Assembly: GCA_964428355.1 (NCBI GenBank)
Contig: CAYRYU010000031.1
Location: 1 to 64,000 of the forward strand
From: CAYRYU01 sp964428355
Lineage (GTDB): Bacteria; Muiribacteriota; Ozemobacteria; Ozemobacterales; Ozemobacteraceae
DNA length: 64,000 nt
Direction of reading: 5' to 3'
The position numbers and the translations under genes are program-made. The notes beneath the pieces were generated by a model, which ran no database searches, had not been told where the DNA came from, and saw nothing but the letters and a program-made list of their open reading frames with translations. Shown here one piece after another: positions 25,553 to 34,507 of this stretch (position 1 is its first letter; each line of letters starts with the position of its first letter).

Positions 25553-28500
25553 CCGGGGGGCTTTTAACTCGTGGTTGGGGCGCTTTCTTCCTTTACGGGC
25601 TGTTTCTTTCCATACCCTTCCTGCTTTTCGTGTCCGATTGGCAGGGAGTTCGTTCGGAGCAGTTGCATCAGATTCGCCAAGGCGTTACCGACCAGGCAAT
25701 CGATCTGTTGGAACACAACCGCTCGTCCTGTTCTCTCGATTACCTTCTCAAGACCGCCTTTTTCGGACTTCACGGCGAGATGCAGGCACTGGTGGCAAGC
25801 GAGGGGGTGGAAGGACTCAGGGCCAGGTTCGATGCCGAATATCCTTCCCTGGCGGGTGGGCTTCCTCCACATTCGGTTCTGGTCGCGGTCGCGAAAACAC
25901 CGATTGAACGCACCCTGGATTTCCTGGACCGGGTGCCCGAAGCGGGAAGAGCCGCCCGGAGGTTTCTCAGCTCCGATCTTGGAGGCGTCCTTCACCATTC
26001 GGCAAGGATTCTCTGGAGGTCCCTTTCGGTTCCGGTGGGCGAACTAGACATCGTCAGCGCAAGTGGGACATTCGGAATTGCCTCGGCGGCAGCCTTGGCC
26101 GGTTTCATCCCCATCCTAGACGACCAGGCCTCGGGACCGGTTCCCCTTGCTTCGCAATCGGAGCAATTGTCCCGCCAGTTCGGCTTCCCGGTCGATGTGG
26201 AATCCTTCAGGAAGCTCCATGTGAGCGTCAGGTCAAAGCGGGAGGGGCTTCTTGTACGCTTTTCTGGGCGGGAAACCGGACCGCGGGTACTGTTCTGGGC
26301 ATATCCCCTTGTTCCCGGGCGCAGGGTTCTTCTAGTTTCCCTTTTCGATTTGAAGAAACTTCCCTCCGATTTTGCCGCAGGTGTTCTCGCCGCCAGGGCT
26401 GATTCCGCGCAGGGAATCGCCTTCATCTCCCCTTTCGGTGAAAAGAACGTGCCTCCTCGCGTTTCGGGCTATTTCCAAACTCAGCCGTCCCTCCTTCGGG
26501 CTCTTGAACGACATCGCCGTCTCCCTCCTCCTGCAAGGATCATCGACGAGGTGGAGGGAAACGTTCTCGTCGTGGCCCCAACCCTGGTTGGGGTCCAGTC
26601 CCATGCGGCGGTAGCTCTCCCGCTTCCCGAGAGTCTTTCGATCACGAAGCTCGAGGCTTTCCTGGCATTGATCGTAGCGCTCGCGTACGTCTGCGGCCTG
26701 ATCCTGATCGGTCAGAGGGTCGTTCTCAACAGGGGTTGGCGGCTCACGGTCGGGGCTGTCACCCTTCTATCATGCTTTTCCGTCATCTTTCTTCCCAACG
26801 GACTTGGAAGGCTGATCCTTCGCCGGATACTCCAGGACCAGTTCAGGGAGGCGAAACAGAAGGTAGCTCTGGGTCTCGAGAGCTACCTTCACCAATCGAG
26901 TGACCTGATGACACTTGCCGACAGTGACCTCGTCTACCGCATGCAGACCGCGGGGGAACGTTTCGGGGACAAGGGTGCTCTTCTGTCCGGAAAGGCTGGG
27001 ATGACGCAGGAACTGGCGTCCATGGCAGTGCGATTCAGGGCGCTCTTCCCCGACCCGATGCTGCGGAACAGCCTCCTGCTCGTGGCCTGCAAAGGACCTT
27101 CCGCATATTCCTGCTGGATACCAAAGGGTGGAGCCTCGGGACTGACCGACCTTCTGGCATACCTGATGGAAAAGACCCTTTTCAGGCTGACCGGGGGAAC
27201 CGGGCCGGGGGGTGAGGAGAATGCCTCCGAAGAGAAACTTGACCTGGCCGGGGTGCGGAATGAGTTCCTCAGGGAGTTCGTCCAGTCGTTTTTCCTGGGT
27301 TTTCTCGGCCCCGATGCCTACTACCAGTTCCTGGCGAACCCCCTGGGGTTGATCGAGGTCGTCAGTTCACTGAACACGACGTTCTCGATCTCATCCCCCG
27401 TTTTCCGGGGAGGTCGAATGGAAGCCCTGGTGACATTGATTTCGGGAGATTGTCAGGAAGAGAATGCCATCCTCGAAAAGCTCGTGAAGGGTGATCTGCT
27501 TCCCCGCAAGGATGCCACCTTCCTGGCGGTAAGGACGGGCGAAACCTACAGCGGTCAGTATGAATCCGAGAGGAACCCTCCCGCCCTCTGGGACCTCATC
27601 AACAGGACCCGCCGGACCTCCCTGCCAATTTCGAGGGAGGTTGCCGGCCCTGAGGGAACCTTGCTTTTGCAGACCCTTCCCAATTCGATGTTCCGGGTCT
27701 ACACGCTGGCAGCATCAACGAACCTGGACCCTCTTTTTCGGGAGGAGAAGCGCAGGGAGTTTGTTTCGTCGGTTCTGATGCTCCTTGCCATCGCCTTCTC
27801 GCTTGCACTGGTCCTCGCCTTGTTCCGTCATTTCATCGGACCGTTGCGACGCTTGCAGGATGCCCTTTCGGCGGTCATCGGCGATGATTTCGAAGTCAGG
27901 CTCCCATCGGGAAGCGTCGATGAGTTCGGGAACCTGGCGGTCGCCTTCAACCGCATGACCACGGGTCTCCAGGAGGGAAGCCTCCTCGGGCGGTATGTTT
28001 CTTCGGCCGTCATGGGGATCATCCGCGACAAGGCGGCTTTCGCCAGGGCACAGAAGGGGGAGTTCCGGCCCGTCACGGTTCTTTTCTCCTCCGTCAGGTT
28101 GCCCTCCCATGACGAGGGCGGGGAGGAGGAGGTGTTCGCCGTTCTCGATGCCCACCTGAGGGCATGCAACGAGACTCTGGCAAAGCATGGCGGGATCCTC
28201 GACAAGGTCATCGCCGGGAAGATCCTGATGTTCTTCGACCACACGTCCATGGGAGGGGGGAGGAACGCCGTGGCCGCCGCTCTGGAAGTGGTGGAAGCCG
28301 TCCGCCGGCGTTTCCCCGGTTCCGGAAGCCCGCCGTATTTTGGCCTGGCTTCGGGACCGGTCGTGGCGGGTATCCTGGGCGCGCCCCAGGTCAGACTCGA
28401 TTTCACCGTGATCGGCGATGCGGTTAACCTTTCCGCCCGGCTCAATGCCTTGGCGTGCAAGCAACCGGGGTCCGCGCTCGTGGTTGACCAGAACACGCGT

Positions 28501-28602
28501 TCCGCGCTTCCGGAAGGCATCATCGGGGTGGATGACCTCGGAAGCATTTCCATCAAGGGCAAACGGGAACCGGTCCCGACCTTTCGCGTGCGCGAAGCCT
28601 GA
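25549..28602 (+). CDS. Membrane cyclase subunit B: Asn/Arg kept, metal Asp residues lost
   Basis: A 1017-aa protein with the same plan as its neighbour: an N-terminal helix (about 10-28), a large external domain, central helices (about 365-385 and 400-415), a second external domain, a helix at about 745-768, HAMP and a cyclase-type domain (840-1015). The first metal position is Ser848 (VTVLFSSVR) and the second is Gly890 (DKVIAGK). Base-recognising Lys886 and Thr953 and catalytic Asn960 and Arg964 (GDAVNLSAR) remain. Alone it cannot bind the metal ions. The GTG start overlaps the upstream TGA (GTGA) behind GGAGG, so the two subunits are translationally coupled. Confidence 0.9.
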   Translation: MTGGLLTRGWGAFFLYGLFLSIPFLLFVSDWQGVRSEQLHQIRQGVTDQAIDLLEHNRSSCSLDYLLKTAFFGLHGEMQALVASEGVEGLRARFDAEYPSLAGGLPPHSVLVAVAKTPIERTLDFLDRVPEAGRAARRFLSSDLGGVLHHSARILWRSLSVPVGELDIVSASGTFGIASAAALAGFIPILDDQASGPVPLASQSEQLSRQFGFPVDVESFRKLHVSVRSKREGLLVRFSGRETGPRVLFWAYPLVPGRRVLLVSLFDLKKLPSDFAAGVLAARADSAQGIAFISPFGEKNVPPRVSGYFQTQPSLLRALERHRRLPPPARIIDEVEGNVLVVAPTLVGVQSHAAVALPLPESLSITKLEAFLALIVALAYVCGLILIGQRVVLNRGWRLTVGAVTLLSCFSVIFLPNGLGRLILRRILQDQFREAKQKVALGLESYLHQSSDLMTLADSDLVYRMQTAGERFGDKGALLSGKAGMTQELASMAVRFRALFPDPMLRNSLLLVACKGPSAYSCWIPKGGASGLTDLLAYLMEKTLFRLTGGTGPGGEENASEEKLDLAGVRNEFLREFVQSFFLGFLGPDAYYQFLANPLGLIEVVSSLNTTFSISSPVFRGGRMEALVTLISGDCQEENAILEKLVKGDLLPRKDATFLAVRTGETYSGQYESERNPPALWDLINRTRRTSLPISREVAGPEGTLLLQTLPNSMFRVYTLAASTNLDPLFREEKRREFVSSVLMLLAIAFSLALVLALFRHFIGPLRRLQDALSAVIGDDFEVRLPSGSVDEFGNLAVAFNRMTTGLQEGSLLGRYVSSAVMGIIRDKAAFARAQKGEFRPVTVLFSSVRLPSHDEGGEEEVFAVLDAHLRACNETLAKHGGILDKVIAGKILMFFDHTSMGGGRNAVAAALEVVEAVRRRFPGSGSPPYFGLASGPVVAGILGAPQVRLDFTVIGDAVNLSARLNALACKQPGSALVVDQNTRSALPEGIIGVDDLGSISIKGKREPVPTFRVREA

Positions 28603-28664
28603 TTCTGGGCATTTTTCGGGCTTCGTGATAAGGTTGGGAAACCCTACCGTGTGAGGAGGATATC

Positions 28665-29636
28665 ATGAGCGGTCGCGCGGCATTCGTCATTCTCGGACTT
28701 GCCTTGTTCGGTGCCACATTCCTCGCTGTTACCGGAACCCTCGATCGTATTCTCGCTCCCCTCGGCCTCGACTGGCTTGCAGGGCGGAACGGCGAATACC
28801 TTCAGGCTGCCGCGGAAAAGGCGACGAAGGGTTTTCTCGTTCTGTCCGTTATCAAAAGCGGGTTGGCCGTGATCGAAGGCTCGAGCGTCGGGGTCGGGTT
28901 CAGCCTCGAGGTAGGCGACGCCATTCAGTCGATTTACGATTATGTCGACCTGGCCTGGCGGACGACCCTGGGGGGCAGCGTCATCCTGCTTCTGACGCGT
29001 CTTGTCTGCGAGGCGGTCCGTCTCTATGGGCACGGATTCCTTGCCGGGTTCCTTTTCCTGGCCGCCTTTCATTCCCTTGCAGCCGGGCTCGCCCCGGAGA
29101 GATGGCGAAACGCCTTCCGTCGCCCGACCGCGATACTTCTCACGATCGTCATCACCATGTACCTCGTGCTTCCCCTTTCGGTTTTCGCCGCCGCCAGGTT
29201 GTCGGAAGGGATCACCAGCCCCTTGATCGACGATGCCCTGGGAACCTTCGAGAAAACCAGAAAGGATCTGAATCTCGAGGATGCCACCTCCGGACAGGTC
29301 AAAACCGAGGAGGGGGGGTGGTTCAGCCCCCTAAGGGAGATCACGGGCATGGTCGCGGGAGCGAAGGACAAGTTTCTCGGATTGATCGAGGTGGTGCGGA
29401 AGCGCACCGAGGACATGGCCCGAAGCACGATCCGCCTCATCGCAGGATATCTGTTCGACTGCCTGATCTTCCCCGCCGTCCTCTTCCTGCTCCTGAGCAC
29501 CGTGGCCCGAAGCCTCCTGCAACAGCTTCCGGGGCTTTCGCGTGATGAGGGATTGCGTCGCGAACTCGCCGCTCTCTTGGCCCGCATGCCTTCCGCCACA
29601 CCCACAGGGCCTTCCCAACCTCAAGGTGCCGGCTGA
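28665..29636 (+). CDS. Multi-span membrane protein following the cyclase pair
   Basis: A 323-aa inner-membrane protein with about five helices: 5-25, 100-122, 128-148, 160-183 and 268-290. A ~75-residue soluble loop (185-265) contains LNLEDATSGQVKTEEGGW. The start follows GAGGAGG and the gene lies 62 nt after the cyclase B stop, on the same strand. I recognise no family. Its position suggests a role with the cyclases, such as assembly or signal input, but this is inference. The C-terminal tail is Pro/Ala-rich and probably cytoplasmic. Confidence 0.75.
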   Translation: MSGRAAFVILGLALFGATFLAVTGTLDRILAPLGLDWLAGRNGEYLQAAAEKATKGFLVLSVIKSGLAVIEGSSVGVGFSLEVGDAIQSIYDYVDLAWRTTLGGSVILLLTRLVCEAVRLYGHGFLAGFLFLAAFHSLAAGLAPERWRNAFRRPTAILLTIVITMYLVLPLSVFAAARLSEGITSPLIDDALGTFEKTRKDLNLEDATSGQVKTEEGGWFSPLREITGMVAGAKDKFLGLIEVVRKRTEDMARSTIRLIAGYLFDCLIFPAVLFLLLSTVARSLLQQLPGLSRDEGLRRELAALLARMPSATPTGPSQPQGAG

Positions 29637-29713
29637 TCTTCCATTCCTGGCAGGGTTGGGTTATCATACAGATCTTGAAAGACCCCCGAAAGGACTGGGA
29701 AGGAAAGTCATCC

Positions 29714-31684
29714 GTGCCGCCAGCACAAGCTTCCGGAGCCTCCGGAATCGGCGAGATCCTGTTCAGGAACGCAGGTGAAGCCATTTTTCTGGCGGATGAC
29801 CGTGGATCGGTGATCGCAGTCAATTCCGCCCTTTTGTCGATGTTCGGATTCTCCGCCCCGGGGGAAATGCTAGGGCGCAACGCGGTCTCGTTCTGGGCTT
29901 CGAAAGAGGAAGCCCGGAAGGCCCTTGAGGATACGCTCCGGTCCGGGGGGTGGATGGGGGAGCTCGTTGGGGTCCGAAAGGACGGAACCAAGTTCCACTC
30001 CCATGCCTCGGCATCTTTGCTGCAGTCTCCCGAGGGTGGCCCCTGCTGCCTGATCGGATATTTCCTTGACCTGACGAAAGAGCGGAAGATCGAGAAGGAA
30101 CTCCGGGAAAGTGCAACCAGGCTCTCCTTCCTGAGCGAAAATCTGGCGGACGGCATGGTCTACCAGATCAACAGCGGCAGGAACGGGGAGCTGCGCGAGT
30201 TCACCTACCTCAGCAGCGCTGTCGAGAGGCTCCATGGACTGAAACGAGAGGAAGTTCTCAAAAACCCTCTTCTGGTATATCAGCAAGTACTTCCGGAGTA
30301 TCGGGAAGCACTTTCAAAACGTGAACGGGACGCATTTTCCTCCCGCTCTGTGATGGAGATGGAAGTCGAAATGCGCCTCCCTTCAAACGAGGTGCGATGG
30401 CGGAGGTTCATCTCCGCCCCCAGGGATCTCCCCGACGGGACGACCGTCTGGGACGGAATCGAGCTCGATATAACCGAGAAGCAGGTTGCCGCTCGCGAAA
30501 AGGAACGCCTGAAGGCCCAGATCAACCAGATGCAGAGACTGGAATCGATCGGCCATCTCGCGGGTGGAATCGCCCATGACTTCAACAACATGCTCGGGGT
30601 GATACTCGGATACACCGAGCTGATTCTTGCAACAACCAATCCCCAGGAACCCCTCCGGGGTTACCTCGAACAGATCCGCTACGCCGGGCGCTCTTCCGCG
30701 GAACTTACCCGGAAGCTGCTCGGTTCGGCCCGGATGCAGGCGTCGGTTCCCAAGGTTCTCGACCTGAACTCGACCGTATCGGGGTTGCTCAGAATGCTCC
30801 ACCACCTTGCCGGCGAGGGGATCATGGTTTCCTGGAATCCTGGAAGCGGGTTGTGGCCCGTCCGGATCGATCCCCTCCAGGTCGACCAGATCCTGGTCAA
30901 TCTGATCGCCAACGCCCGGGATGCCATGGAGGGGACCGGTCAGATCACCATTTCGACGGCGAACCTTTCCAGCCGCGAGGAGGAGAAGGCGGCTTTTCCC
31001 GGAAAGGAGGGTCCGGGCGATTTCGTCGAGTTGGCGGTCAAGGACACGGGGTGTGGAATGCCTGCCTCGGTTCTCGAACATATTTTCGAGCCGTTCTTTT
31101 CGACAAAGGCCGACCACCACGGGACCGGCCTGGGCCTTTCGACCGTCTACGGAATCGTCCAGCAGAATGGGGGGTTCATAGATGTCAACAGCAAATCCGG
31201 AATGGGAACCACTTTCAGGGTGTGGTTTCCCCGGGTGAAGGATGCGGTTCCGGAGCCCGAACGGGTTGAAACGGGTGAAGCCCTCCCCGGGGCAGGTGAG
31301 CGAATTCTCCTGGTCGATGACGAGCCCGGAAGCCTGATGGTCGCAAAAGCGATGCTGGAATCCCTTGGTTACCTCGTCACTGCCGCCTCGCGACCGAAGG
31401 AAGCCATACGTCTCATCGTTCAGGAAGGGTTACGCCCGGATCTTTTGGTTACCGACATCGTCATGCCCGAAATCAACGGCCGGGACCTCGCGGGACGCGT
31501 CAGGGAGATCCTCCCCGGTTTGCGTTGCCTTTTCATGTCCGGTTACCCCGCCGATCTCGTTTCTCCTGCCGAGATAGGGAAAGCGGGAATCCAGTTTCTC
31601 GCGAAACCATTCACCATGCGGGATCTCGGAAACAGTGTCCGAAAGGCGTTGACGTTTGAACCCGGCAGGGACGATGGAAACTGA
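29714..31684 (+). CDS. Hybrid sensor histidine kinase (PAS-PAS-HisKA-HATPase-REC)
   Basis: A 656-aa soluble kinase with two PAS domains (about 10-130 and 135-265), a HisKA dimerisation domain with phospho-acceptor His288 in GGIAHDFNNMLG, an HATPase with N box NLIANARDAM, G1 DTGCGMP, F box FEPFFSTK and G2 GTGLGLSTVYGIV, then a receiver domain (530-650) with ILLVDDEP, phospho-acceptor Asp581 (LVTDIVMPE) and Lys in FLAKPFT. No membrane helix. I use GTG 29714, supported by AAGGAAAG; a TTG at 29675 is the other choice. It may belong to the cyclase transcript. No cognate DNA-binding regulator is adjacent. Confidence 0.93.
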   Translation: MPPAQASGASGIGEILFRNAGEAIFLADDRGSVIAVNSALLSMFGFSAPGEMLGRNAVSFWASKEEARKALEDTLRSGGWMGELVGVRKDGTKFHSHASASLLQSPEGGPCCLIGYFLDLTKERKIEKELRESATRLSFLSENLADGMVYQINSGRNGELREFTYLSSAVERLHGLKREEVLKNPLLVYQQVLPEYREALSKRERDAFSSRSVMEMEVEMRLPSNEVRWRRFISAPRDLPDGTTVWDGIELDITEKQVAAREKERLKAQINQMQRLESIGHLAGGIAHDFNNMLGVILGYTELILATTNPQEPLRGYLEQIRYAGRSSAELTRKLLGSARMQASVPKVLDLNSTVSGLLRMLHHLAGEGIMVSWNPGSGLWPVRIDPLQVDQILVNLIANARDAMEGTGQITISTANLSSREEEKAAFPGKEGPGDFVELAVKDTGCGMPASVLEHIFEPFFSTKADHHGTGLGLSTVYGIVQQNGGFIDVNSKSGMGTTFRVWFPRVKDAVPEPERVETGEALPGAGERILLVDDEPGSLMVAKAMLESLGYLVTAASRPKEAIRLIVQEGLRPDLLVTDIVMPEINGRDLAGRVREILPGLRCLFMSGYPADLVSPAEIGKAGIQFLAKPFTMRDLGNSVRKALTFEPGRDDGN

Positions 31685-31809
31685 CCCCTGCTCCGGTTTT
31701 CGGACCGGAAATCATCAAAAGCATTCCCGGGGGATGACCACCTTGGGAAACGCCCGGGAAGCGATTCCCGGGGGTGATCATCCCCTGTTCGGAGAAGGAA
31801 CCGTCCCGG
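31685..31809. other. Short direct repeats between convergent genes
   Basis: ATTCCCGGGGG followed by TGA occurs twice (about 31723 and 31767), and TCCGGT/ACCGGA form a small hairpin after the kinase stop. These may act as a weak convergent terminator region; no gene seen. Confidence 0.3.
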
Positions 31810-32040
31810 TCAGGCCCCGGCCTTCCTCAACGGGAGAGACTGGAAATCGAACCCCGGATGCTCCTTTGCCAGTTGGGCGAACGCCTGCTCCTTGGCCACC
31901 CGGACCTGGGCTTCGAAGTTCCGGAGCTTCTTCTCATCCCCGCCTGCAAGAATCGAGAAAGAGGATTTCAGGGCCAACTTGAGGGCTCTGATCTCGACCT
32001 TGGCGGTCATCAGTTCGGTCTCCATGGCTTTGGGGTCCAT
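31810..32040 (-). CDS. Small helical protein, unknown
   Basis: A 76-aa protein, almost entirely charged helix (METELMTAKVEIRALKLALK, then EKKLRNFEAQVRVAKEQAFA), likely a coiled coil. No signal peptide. The ATG at 32040 is preceded by GGAGGAAG. It converges on the histidine kinase and diverges from another small gene at 32242. The C-terminus carries a HPGFDFQSLP segment. No family recognised; the strong ribosome site is the main support. Confidence 0.6.
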   Translation of the reverse strand: MDPKAMETELMTAKVEIRALKLALKSSFSILAGGDEKKLRNFEAQVRVAKEQAFAQLAKEHPGFDFQSLPLRKAGA

Positions 32041-32241
32041 ATCTTCCTCCAGAAAAGATTTTCAGTCTCGTTCCTGCTATCCCAAAACCCCGGACGACAG
32101 GAATGGTTACAAGGCTGATAGAGGGAAACTTACCAGTACCCGGCCGGAAAAGCAAAGAGGCCGGTTTTCGAATCCCGGTCAGGCATTCGGGAAGGTCTGC
32201 CGATAGGAGGGGTGGAAATCTCCCGGAGAGGTGGAAGACTC

Positions 32242-32454
32242 ATGATCGACCTGAAAGAATATTTGCGAAGGAACAACCGGATTTTCGGGGTCGGGGAACC
32301 CGGGGCGCAGGAGGGAAAGGTTCTTCCCCGGCGCAACCAGCTGCTCAGCGAGGCCAAGGACAGCCTCAGACGACATCTTCAGCAGCAGCTCCTGACCGCG
32401 CTGAAAAAGTTCAACGAAGAGGGGACCCCGGCCGACCCGCTCAAGATCTCCTGA
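32242..32454 (+). CDS. Small basic helical protein, unknown
   Basis: A 70-aa protein rich in Arg, Lys, Gln and Leu (LKEYLRRNNRIF, then LSEAKDSLRRHLQQQLLTAL), predicted mostly helical. The ATG at 32242 follows GAGAGGTGGAAG; an in-frame start ten codons upstream is weaker. It diverges from the small gene at 31810-32040 across a 200-bp region that contains CCGGCC/GGCCGG pairing followed by TTTT. No family recognised. Confidence 0.5.
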   Translation: MIDLKEYLRRNNRIFGVGEPGAQEGKVLPRRNQLLSEAKDSLRRHLQQQLLTALKKFNEEGTPADPLKIS

Positions 32455-32494
32455 TCATCCGCCCCAGGACCCTGCCCGCAAGGGATGGCCGGGG

Positions 32495-33511
32495 TCAAGC
32501 CTGGGCGTCGTACCAGGCCACGTTTTCACGGATCAGATCCGGGATGGGAAGCTTGTAGGGGCATCGGGTCATGCAGATCCGACAGTTGGTGCAGGTTCGG
32601 GCTTCCTCGACCATCCCCGCAAACGGACTCGAACGGAAGAGCGGCAACCCCATCCGCTTGATGAACTGGCGCAATCCCAGCACTCCCTGGATTCCGATTT
32701 CCTGGGGACACGGCTGACAATAATCGCACCGCCGACAGAAGGTTTTCTCGTGCTCCTTTTGAAGGGCCGCGATCTCCTCCCGCTGACGATGTGTCAGAGG
32801 CCGGTTCTCGCGAAAGTTCCTCCAGTTCTCATCGAACAGGGCGGGGGTTTCGACCCCGGGAATCAGGAGCAGATTCGGCTGGGATAGGCCGAACCCGATG
32901 GCAAGGTCCGAACGGTCGATGACTCCCCCCGAAAAGGATTTCATCGCGATTACCCCTATCCCCTTGCGGATGGCTTTGGGAATGACCCTTTCCGCGGCCC
33001 GGGGCTCCAAAACTCCGTAGCAGACCATGATCGTCTCGAAAAGGCCTTCGTCGATGACCCTCTCCAGGACATCGAGGCTGTGGCTCGTCAGGCCGATGTG
33101 GCCGATCCGCCCGGCGTGCCGGGCCCGCTTGAGGCCTTCCAAAGCTCCGCCCGGGCCTATCACCTTCTCGTAGCTGGGATGATCATTCACGAAGTGGCAT
33201 TGGTATAGGTGGATGAAATCCCGTCCCAGCTCTTTCCGGCTCAACTCGATGTCGGCAAGGACGCCCTCCGCCGTCTGTTTGATGGATTTCGTCGCGAGGA
33301 TGACGTTCCGGTTCGTCCGTTTCAGGGCGAGGCCGATCCGATGCTCGCTGGATGTGTACATCCGGGACGTGTCCACGAAGTCGACCCCTGACTCGATCGC
33401 GTGCAAAACCACGTCCTCTGCCTGTTTCTCGGAAACACGCTGGATCGGAATCCCGCCGAACCCGACACGGTACATCTCGAGCCCGGTCTTGCCCAGGACC
33501 ATTCTCTCCAT
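32495..33511 (-). CDS. Aldo/keto reductase with C-terminal ferredoxin domain
   Basis: A 338-aa oxidoreductase. Residues 1-260 form the AKR barrel: GFGGIPIQRV, the catalytic Asp/Tyr in VDFVDTSRMYTSSE, the Lys in VILATKS, and DFIHLYQCHFVND. The C-terminal ~80 residues carry cysteines for Fe-S clusters: CRRCDYCQPCPQ and CTNCRICMTRCPYKLP. This group couples NAD(P)H or ferredoxin electrons to small carbonyl substrates in anaerobes; the substrate is unknown. The ATG at 33511 is favoured by GAGGG six nt upstream over an ATG five codons earlier. Monocistronic. Confidence 0.92.
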   Translation of the reverse strand: MERMVLGKTGLEMYRVGFGGIPIQRVSEKQAEDVVLHAIESGVDFVDTSRMYTSSEHRIGLALKRTNRNVILATKSIKQTAEGVLADIELSRKELGRDFIHLYQCHFVNDHPSYEKVIGPGGALEGLKRARHAGRIGHIGLTSHSLDVLERVIDEGLFETIMVCYGVLEPRAAERVIPKAIRKGIGVIAMKSFSGGVIDRSDLAIGFGLSQPNLLLIPGVETPALFDENWRNFRENRPLTHRQREEIAALQKEHEKTFCRRCDYCQPCPQEIGIQGVLGLRQFIKRMGLPLFRSSPFAGMVEEARTCTNCRICMTRCPYKLPIPDLIRENVAWYDAQA

Positions 33512-33966
33512 CTTTTTCCCTCGCATCTGGATTTCGGAGCCTCGCTCCGAAAAGCCCCCAGGAATTCTGCCATGCGTGGGCCATCCACGAAAGCGGAGGA
33601 TCCTGCCGGCCGCGAAAGATTTTAGACCCTGCCGCTCTCCAAGTCAAGCCCCCCATGCCAGGATTCGGGAATACCCATTGTGAAAACAGCTTCTGAAGGC
33701 ATTTTTGCCTGGATTGTGCGAAAATTACTCGGACAAAGGAACACGATTTGTCACTAGTGAAAAAATTAGTTTGCTGATCAGATCAGGGGTACGCAGGTTT
33801 TTCCGAAGATGTGATCGAATCAAGTTATTCAGGGAGTCCTAGACGGCAGGACCCTCATCAAATCAAGGAATCATAGCCGGGCTCCCGCTTGCCACACCCG
33901 GGGTTGGGCCATATAATAGCCGTCACTTTCCCGTGCGAAAACGCTTCCAACGCCAGTGAGGTGCAA
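33512..33966. other. AT-richer intergenic region with a palindrome
   Basis: About 450 bp between divergent genes with no credible ORF. It contains the odd palindrome CTGATC-A-GATCAG (33774-33786) in a locally AT-rich stretch and, further right, the promoter at 33889-33917. Confidence 0.45.
33889..33917 (+). promoter_or_regulatory. Sigma70 promoter for the small gene at 33967
   Basis: TTGCCA (33889-33894), 17-bp spacer and perfect TATAAT (33912-33917), about 50 bp ahead of the ATG. Confidence 0.75.
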
Positions 33967-34281
33967 ATGAGCAACCCCCTTCCCCTTTCCCAGGTTTCTC
34001 CCTCCTCTGCTGAACTGCTCGAAAAAGCTCCTGAAAAGCCCAAGCTGTCGCTGGTTCCCAATCCGTCACCTACCCCTCCCCTGCGGCTCCAGCAGGCGAG
34101 TGTTTCGGGGACCCCGCCCGATATCGCAGCCGTTCTTGCCACATTTCGCACCCAGAATCGGCAGTGCTGGCTGTGTGGGAAGATCGCGGCCAGTCTGGAA
34201 GCGGGAAAAAAGCTGTCAGAGGATGACGAATGGCATTTCGTCACCTGCGTGTCAAGCTGGAACAACCTGAAATCCTCCTGA
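33967..34281 (+). CDS. Small protein with a CxxC motif, carrying a repeat insertion
   Basis: A 104-aa protein with good transcription and translation signals (promoter at 33889-33917, GAGGTG ribosome site). The N-terminal half is Pro/Ser/Leu-rich and disordered. The C-terminal half has CWLCGKIAASLEAGK and HFVTCVSSW, a CxxC...HxxxxC pattern that could bind zinc. Codons for PTPPLRLQQASVSGTPP come from a dispersed DNA repeat also found after the stop at 15276, so the linker appears to have been extended by repeat insertion. No family recognised. Confidence 0.65.
   Translation: MSNPLPLSQVSPSSAELLEKAPEKPKLSLVPNPSPTPPLRLQQASVSGTPPDIAAVLATFRTQNRQCWLCGKIAASLEAGKKLSEDDEWHFVTCVSSWNNLKSS
34072..34117. 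repeat. Dispersed repeat inside a coding sequence
   Basis: ACCCCTCCCCTGCGGCTCC-A-GCAGG then CGAGTGTTTCGGGGACCCCGCC aligns with 15277-15333 except for a 12-nt deletion and a few substitutions. The hairpin has one mismatch here. The reading frame of the host gene is kept open. Confidence 0.7.
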
Positions 34282-34295
34282 CCCCCGCTGTGAAC

Positions 34296-34397
34296 TGCCA
34301 CGGAGGCACGGAGACACCGAGGTTATCCTGACCCTTCCTCCCCTTGGTTGGACCCGGAATTTTGGGATTTCCTCCGTGGCTCGGTGTCTCGGTGGCA
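34296..34397. repeat. Inverted pair of CCTCYGTGGC-family repeats
   Basis: Arms at 34296-34322 and 34371-34397 (27 bp each, about 22 pairing) flank a 48-bp spacer, forming a long hairpin just after the stop at 34281. Both arms belong to the repeat family also seen at 9721 and 39099. It may act as a 3'-end structure. Confidence 0.75.
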
Positions 34398-34507
34398 TCC
34401 TGCACCCTCGGATATCTGGTTTCCGATTTCCATCGTTAAGGAAATCTCCTTCTCCGCCGATATGATTGACGTCCGAAGTCATCCTCATTCGACGATGGAG
34501 GTTTCCC

